Shown here: one piece after another, positions 60,091 to 64,000 of the stretch
Layout of the letters: each line of letters opens with the position of its first letter
How positions within the stretch are numbered: position 1 is the first letter of the stretch
Assembly (NCBI RefSeq): GCF_007828035.1
Contig: NZ_VITV01000003.1
Span: forward strand, 620,001 to 684,000
Direction of reading: 5' to 3'
DNA: 64,000 nt
DNA from: Nitrospirillum amazonense
GTDB taxonomy: Bacteria > Pseudomonadota > Alphaproteobacteria > Azospirillales > Azospirillaceae
Made by a program: the position numbers and the translations under genes
The notes under the pieces: model-generated
Told to the model about the DNA's origin: nothing
Database searches by the model: none
Seen by the model: only the letters and a program-made list of their open reading frames with translations

Positions 60091-61380
60091 TTAAGAACGA
60101 GCCGCGCGCAGCGCCCGCCGGAAGGTCAGCACCCCCACCAGGCTGGCCACCGCCCCCTCCAGCGCCAGGGCCAGGGGCAGGTGCTCCTCGCCCCCCAGCG
60201 CCTGCGCCAGCAGGCTGACGATGCTGGGCGCCAGGCCCAGGCTGATGAAGACACCCAGGGCGCTCATGAGGCCCAGGCACAGGCCGCGCAGATGGTTGGG
60301 CACCAGCAGGGTGATGGCCGAGGCCACGCCCACGGCCACGATGGCGCCCGCCACCATCAGCAGCGCCAGCAGCAGGGCAAACAGCGGCACGCCGGGCGCC
60401 AGGGCGAACAGGGCGGCCGGCACCGACAGCGCCGCACCGCCCAAGGCCCCCCACAAAATGCCGCCCCCGGCATTCCGCTTGTGCCCCCAATCGGCGACCA
60501 GGCCGCCCAGGACGGTGCCGCCCGCCCCCGACAACCCCAGCAGCACGCCCATCCAGCCGCCAAAGTCCGCCGGCTGCAGGCCGAAGGATCGCGTCAGCAC
60601 CGGCACCGCCCAGACGGTGGCGGCGGCGTCGCCCATGTTGACGGTGATCATGCCGGCCATCAGGGGCGCCACCAGGCGGCGCAGGCGCCACAGTTCGGCC
60701 AGGGCAGGCCCCAGCCGTAGCGATACGTCCGGCGCCGCGTCGGCCGCGCCTCCCTGCCTGGCGGGCTCGGCCAACCAGATCAGCAAAGCCGTGGCCGCCA
60801 GCATCATCAGCGCCACCAGCAGCATCGTGGCGCGCCAGGCGGTCAACCCCACAGGCAGCCCCGCCGCTGGCGTCAGCATCCCCACCAGGGCCCCACCCCC
60901 GGCAAAGGCCGCCGCCATGCCCGCCGCCTGACCGATCACCATAACCATGACGGCCCGGCCCCGGCGTTGTGGCGTGGACAGGTCGGCGGTCAGGGACAGG
61001 ATGGCCGGGACGGCGCCGGCGGCCCCCAGCCCCACCAGCATGCGGCCCACGAACAGGCTGGCGAAATCCCAGGCCAGGGCCGACAGGACCGTGCCCGCGA
61101 TCCACAGCGCGGACAGGGCCAGCAGCAGGGTCACCCGCCGGGTACGGTCCACCAGCCGGCCGATGGGCACCGCCAGCGCCGCCACGGGCAGGGCCAGCGC
61201 CATGCCCTGGATCAGGCCCATCTGATTGTCGGACAGGCCCATGTCGGCCTTGGCTAGTTCCTGCACCGGCGACAGCAGCGTGCGGGCCACCATCCCCGCC
61301 AGCATGGCCAGCGCCAGGACCATCAGGGCGCGGAGGCGCCCCCATGATGCCGCCGGCATGGGCACCGCCGCGTTGGTCAC
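60091..61380 (-). CDS. MFS transporter
   Basis: A 429-residue 12-helix transporter of the MFS_1 type. The first half has the loop 2-3 motif-A-like GRLVDRTRRVTLLLA, and MVARTLLSPVQELAKADMGLSDNQMGLIQGM at the start. The substrate is unknown. The start is GTG at 61380, overlapping the M81 peptidase stop by 4 bases (GTGA); the product begins VTNAAVPM, with an ATG seven codons later as alternative. Last gene of a coupled operon with a metallopeptidase and a serine hydrolase, so it may import or export a peptide or its products. Confidence 0.88.
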   Translation of the reverse strand: MTNAAVPMPAASWGRLRALMVLALAMLAGMVARTLLSPVQELAKADMGLSDNQMGLIQGMALALPVAALAVPIGRLVDRTRRVTLLLALSALWIAGTVLSALAWDFASLFVGRMLVGLGAAGAVPAILSLTADLSTPQRRGRAVMVMVIGQAAGMAAAFAGGGALVGMLTPAAGLPVGLTAWRATMLLVALMMLAATALLIWLAEPARQGGAADAAPDVSLRLGPALAELWRLRRLVAPLMAGMITVNMGDAAATVWAVPVLTRSFGLQPADFGGWMGVLLGLSGAGGTVLGGLVADWGHKRNAGGGILWGALGGAALSVPAALFALAPGVPLFALLLALLMVAGAIVAVGVASAITLLVPNHLRGLCLGLMSALGVFISLGLAPSIVSLLAQALGGEEHLPLALALEGAVASLVGVLTFRRALRAARS

Positions 61381-62870
61381 GACACGGGGTCCAAGGGCCA
61401 GATGGGCCGGCGCAGATGGCGGTAAGGCAGTGCCCCCAGGTTCATGTTCAGGGACCCCGGCGCGTCGCAGTAGACGGTGGCCGACGAAATGGCATCGAAG
61501 GTGGCGCGGAAATGCTGGGTGGACTTCACCACCACCAGGGCCTTGGCCGAGAGGTCGATGCCCAATTCGGTGAAACAGCCGGGGGAGAAGGTCTGCTGCC
61601 GCGTGCTGTTCAGCACGATGTCCCAGGTGCCGGCACGCAGGGCCACGGCCAGGCCGATAGGGTCGTCGCCATCCGTGGCCAGGCCGCGCTGGCGGATGTC
61701 GTCGCGCACCGCCGTCACCGTGACCTCCAGATCCACCGGGTCGCCGGACAGGGGCCCGACCTTGCCGCCGATGCGCAGCGGCAGCTTGGCGCCCACGCCG
61801 GCATCGGCCGCGATCAAGGCCGCCTGCGGGTCCCAGATCATGCCCAGCGCCACGTCCTGGACGCCCCGGTCCAGCAGCGCGCGCAGGACGAAGGTGCTGT
61901 CGCACGCCGCCCCGCCGCCGGGATTGTCGGAACTGTCGGCCAGGACCACCGGCTTGCCGGACCCCATCAGGCCCACGGCCTTGTCCACCGCCTGGTCCAG
62001 GGGCAGGCGCTCCTGCAGGGGGGCTGCCGTGACGATGGCCTGAAAGTCGGCGGCGACGGCGGCCAGCACGCGATCGACGGCGGCGAGGTCGCTGCCGTCC
62101 GATACCGCCAGGACGGCGGCGCCGGTATGTTCGGTGTCGGACCAGATGAAGCCGTGCATCATGGAAACGGACAGCACGCCATCCCGCCCCTCATAGCTGG
62201 CCAGCCGGTCGACAAAACCCCGCATCGGCTGCTCCGTCGTGCCGAACAGGCCCATGACCGGCACCTTGCGGATGTGGGTCCGGGCCTTCGGGCCACCGCG
62301 CGCCATGGCGGAGAGGATGGTGTATAGCTCCTCCATGCGGGCCAGGAAATCGATGTGGGGATATTCCTTACAGGCGATGATGACAGCGCCGCTATCCACC
62401 ATGGCCCGGGTGGCGTTGCCGTGCAGATCCAGGGTTACGCCCACCGGCATGTCCGGGCTGACCAGGGCCCGCACGTGGGTCAGCAGGTCACCTTCACAGT
62501 CAGGATAGTCCTGCGCCACCATGGCGCCGTGCAGGGTCAGCACCACCATGTCCACCCGCTCCGCCGCCATGGCCGCCTTCAGGTCGGCCAGCAGGGCGTC
62601 GCGCAGGCCCTCATAGACGCCCCGCGGCGCAGGACCGGAGGGCTGGGCCCCCGCGGTCGGGCCGTCGATCACCCGGTCGCCGTGCCGTTCCGCCACCGTG
62701 AACAGATCGCCATAGGCCGGCAGCACCCGCGCCCGCGCCAGGGTGGCCGGATCACCGCCGAAGTGCCGCAGGTCGTTGGTGAAGGACCGCATGGACGTGG
62801 GAAGGGGGGAGAAGCTGTTGGTCTCATGCACCAGGCCGGCGACGAAAACCGTGAGGGGACCGGTACGCAT
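61377..62870 (-). CDS. M81-family metallopeptidase (MlrC-like)
   Basis: A 497-residue protein of the MlrC (microcystinase C) family: VFVAGLVHETNSFSPLPTSM at the N-terminus, VVLTLHGAMVAQDYPDCEGDLLTHVR (~110), GVTLDLHGNATRAMV (~145) with conserved His/Asp metal ligands, VLADSSDNPGGGAACDSTFVLRALLD (~315), and the C-terminal MlrC domain (VVVKSTQHFRATF). No signal peptide, hence cytoplasmic. Most members act on unknown substrates. The 4-base overlaps on both sides show tight coupling with the serine hydrolase and MFS genes. Confidence 0.9.
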   Translation of the reverse strand: MRTGPLTVFVAGLVHETNSFSPLPTSMRSFTNDLRHFGGDPATLARARVLPAYGDLFTVAERHGDRVIDGPTAGAQPSGPAPRGVYEGLRDALLADLKAAMAAERVDMVVLTLHGAMVAQDYPDCEGDLLTHVRALVSPDMPVGVTLDLHGNATRAMVDSGAVIIACKEYPHIDFLARMEELYTILSAMARGGPKARTHIRKVPVMGLFGTTEQPMRGFVDRLASYEGRDGVLSVSMMHGFIWSDTEHTGAAVLAVSDGSDLAAVDRVLAAVAADFQAIVTAAPLQERLPLDQAVDKAVGLMGSGKPVVLADSSDNPGGGAACDSTFVLRALLDRGVQDVALGMIWDPQAALIAADAGVGAKLPLRIGGKVGPLSGDPVDLEVTVTAVRDDIRQRGLATDGDDPIGLAVALRAGTWDIVLNSTRQQTFSPGCFTELGIDLSAKALVVVKSTQHFRATFDAISSATVYCDAPGSLNMNLGALPYRHLRRPIWPLDPVS

Positions 62871-64000
62871 CAGGACACCTTGCGGAAGCGCAGCCGGCGG
62901 GTGCGGCCGCTGTTGAAGGTAAAGCCCTGACTGTCGAAGGCGATCAGGCCGCCGACGATGGGCACGGGCAGATCCAGGGGCTTGGCGTCCCACAGGCCGG
63001 GCGCCAGGTTCGCCAAACGGTGGCGCAGGGCGCCATGGCGGCCGGTGAGGACCAGGCGACCCGTCCGGCCATCCCCGTCAGGCTCCACCACCGCCGTCGT
63101 GCCAGAGGCGGCGGCGACATAGCGGCCAGCCTGGGGACGCAGATCGGCCGCGGGGTCCGGTTCCAGCAGCACCAGCTCCCGCTCCACCCCGAACTCCATC
63201 GCGCGCAGGGTCTTGGGCGCCTCTTCCGTTTCCGGCACATCCAGGCCCATGTGGAAGATGGCGACGTTGGGGCGCAGCAGGCCGTCATCCGCCCGCACCA
63301 AGGGCAGGCCCATGCCGCCCATGCTGATGATGGCCTTGCCCCCCTGCCGCGCCAGGCCGAAGGTGCCGCCGTTGTGCGGGTTGTAATAGGTGCCGGTGGG
63401 AATGACGCCCTCATACGGCTCCAGCTTCAGGCCCAGGGCCGGCACGCAGGCGTCGATGACGCGGGCAGCCAGATCGATGGGGTCCAGGCCGGCGCGGTTG
63501 GCCATGACGATGATGTCCAGCCCATGGTCGGGCAGGGTGATCATCTGGCTGGACCCGCCCATGACCCCGCCGGCGTGATGCACCGTGCGCACCCCGCGAT
63601 AGGGCGTGTCCATCAGGCCCAGCCCATAGCCGGTGACATAGCCGTTGGCCAGCACCGCCGGTTCCACCATGCGGCGCCAGGTCTCGGCGCTGCCCACCGT
63701 CGGCCGGCCCGCCAGGGCGGCGCGCAGGTGGACCAGCCAGCGCAGCATGTCATCGACGGTGGAGACGATGCCGCCCTCGGCCGCGATCTCCGCCCCGATG
63801 GGCTGGCGGTAATAGCCACCCTTGCCATCCGCCATGTGCAGGGACGCGCTGTTGGGCACATAGTCGGTGTCGACCAGGCGCAGCAGGGTGTCGTTCATAC
63901 CCAGGGGGCGGAACAGGCGGTCGCGGAAGAAGTCGCCCAGCCTCATCCCCGACAGCCGCTCGATGGCCAGCGAGAGCAGGACGTAGCCCCCGTTGTTGTA
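62870..64000 (-). CDS. Serine hydrolase, class C beta-lactamase family (5' end outside window)
   Basis: The last 377 residues of a beta-lactamase/D-aminopeptidase-like serine hydrolase; the start and the SxxK motif lie right of the window. The visible part begins at the second motif YNN (YNNGGYVLLSLAIERLSG) and includes the family pattern FRPLGMNDT, AAEGGIVSTVDDMLRWL, and HHAGGVMGGSSQM (the HxG third motif). A C-terminal lipocalin-like region follows (ELVLLEPDPAADLRPQAGRYV...). The export signal cannot be judged. Stop overlaps the M81 gene start. First visible gene of the operon. Confidence 0.88.
   Translation of the reverse strand, partial: YNNGGYVLLSLAIERLSGMRLGDFFRDRLFRPLGMNDTLLRLVDTDYVPNSASLHMADGKGGYYRQPIGAEIAAEGGIVSTVDDMLRWLVHLRAALAGRPTVGSAETWRRMVEPAVLANGYVTGYGLGLMDTPYRGVRTVHHAGGVMGGSSQMITLPDHGLDIIVMANRAGLDPIDLAARVIDACVPALGLKLEPYEGVIPTGTYYNPHNGGTFGLARQGGKAIISMGGMGLPLVRADDGLLRPNVAIFHMGLDVPETEEAPKTLRAMEFGVERELVLLEPDPAADLRPQAGRYVAAASGTTAVVEPDGDGRTGRLVLTGRHGALRHRLANLAPGLWDAKPLDLPVPIVGGLIAFDSQGFTFNSGRTRRLRFRKVS

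Noticed and set aside
60091-64000. Naming the operon as microcystin degradation (mlrB/C/D)
   Set aside because: M81 and beta-lactamase-family proteins are common with other substrates, and no mlrA is visible; only the resemblance is reported.

Overview
The window is GC-rich, tightly packed chromosomal DNA from an alphaproteobacterium. Codon use, protein families and gene order (a nir/nas/cobA assimilation block, non-phosphorylative L-arabinose oxidation, a DUF3141-pta-ackA-fabI operon) suggest the Rhodospirillales/Azospirillaceae, for example a Nitrospirillum- or Azospirillum-like organism. This placement is inference from gene content; there is no rRNA in the window. No tRNA, CRISPR array, complete insertion sequence or phage module was seen.

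Layout. 1-5.2 kb: end of nirB, then nirD, nasA, cobA and a YbiB-like gene, i.e. assimilatory nitrate/nitrite reduction plus siroheme synthesis. 5.2-7.4 kb: an NTF2-like protein, an ECF sigma factor with a fused NTF2-like C-terminus, and a glutathione S-transferase. All three genes are preceded at the same distance by the same ECF-type promoter, (T/C)GTA(A/T)C(C/T)-N16-CGTC. 7.5-30.6 kb: a large pentose-saccharide locus. It holds a GntR regulator, GH27 and GH51 glycosidases, an unassigned Tat-exported hydrolase, an APC permease, a TonB-dependent receptor, a GguC/AraD1-like FAH protein, a YtfQRT/YjfF-type sugar ABC importer, a FadR-type regulator, an IlvD-family sugar-acid dehydratase, an L-arabinose 1-dehydrogenase-like oxidoreductase and an alpha-ketoglutarate semialdehyde dehydrogenase. 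Together they predict uptake of arabinose-containing glycans and oxidation of L-arabinose to 2-oxoglutarate. A less GC-rich patch with gene remnants (26.9-28.0 kb) interrupts it. 30.6-33.2 kb: two paralogous membrane proteins around a PadR regulator, with two phased dyads over the likely promoter, then a small secreted protein.

33.2-44.6 kb: a 12-gene type II secretion operon on the minus strand (gspE-F-G-H-I-J-L-M-C-D-K-O). 44.6-52.2 kb: an AT-rich gap, a small membrane-anchored protein, a TolB/TPR protein, and an NTF2-like gene in operon with a tripartite efflux pump (MFS, HlyD-type adaptor, NodT-type outer membrane lipoprotein). 52.6-59.5 kb: DUF3141, phosphate acetyltransferase, acetate kinase and FabI in one operon, then pyruvate kinase. 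59.5-64 kb: a VOC protein and a translationally coupled operon of serine hydrolase, M81 (MlrC-like) metallopeptidase and MFS transporter, whose composition recalls mlrB/C/D.

The most useful leads are the three-gene ECF regulon with a visible promoter code, the phased PadR operators beside duplicated membrane proteins, the Tat-exported hydrolase of unknown specificity in the arabinose locus, the use of a FAH-type protein where a DHDPS-type AraD is usual, and the shared AT-rich half-site in five promoters of the arabinose locus.
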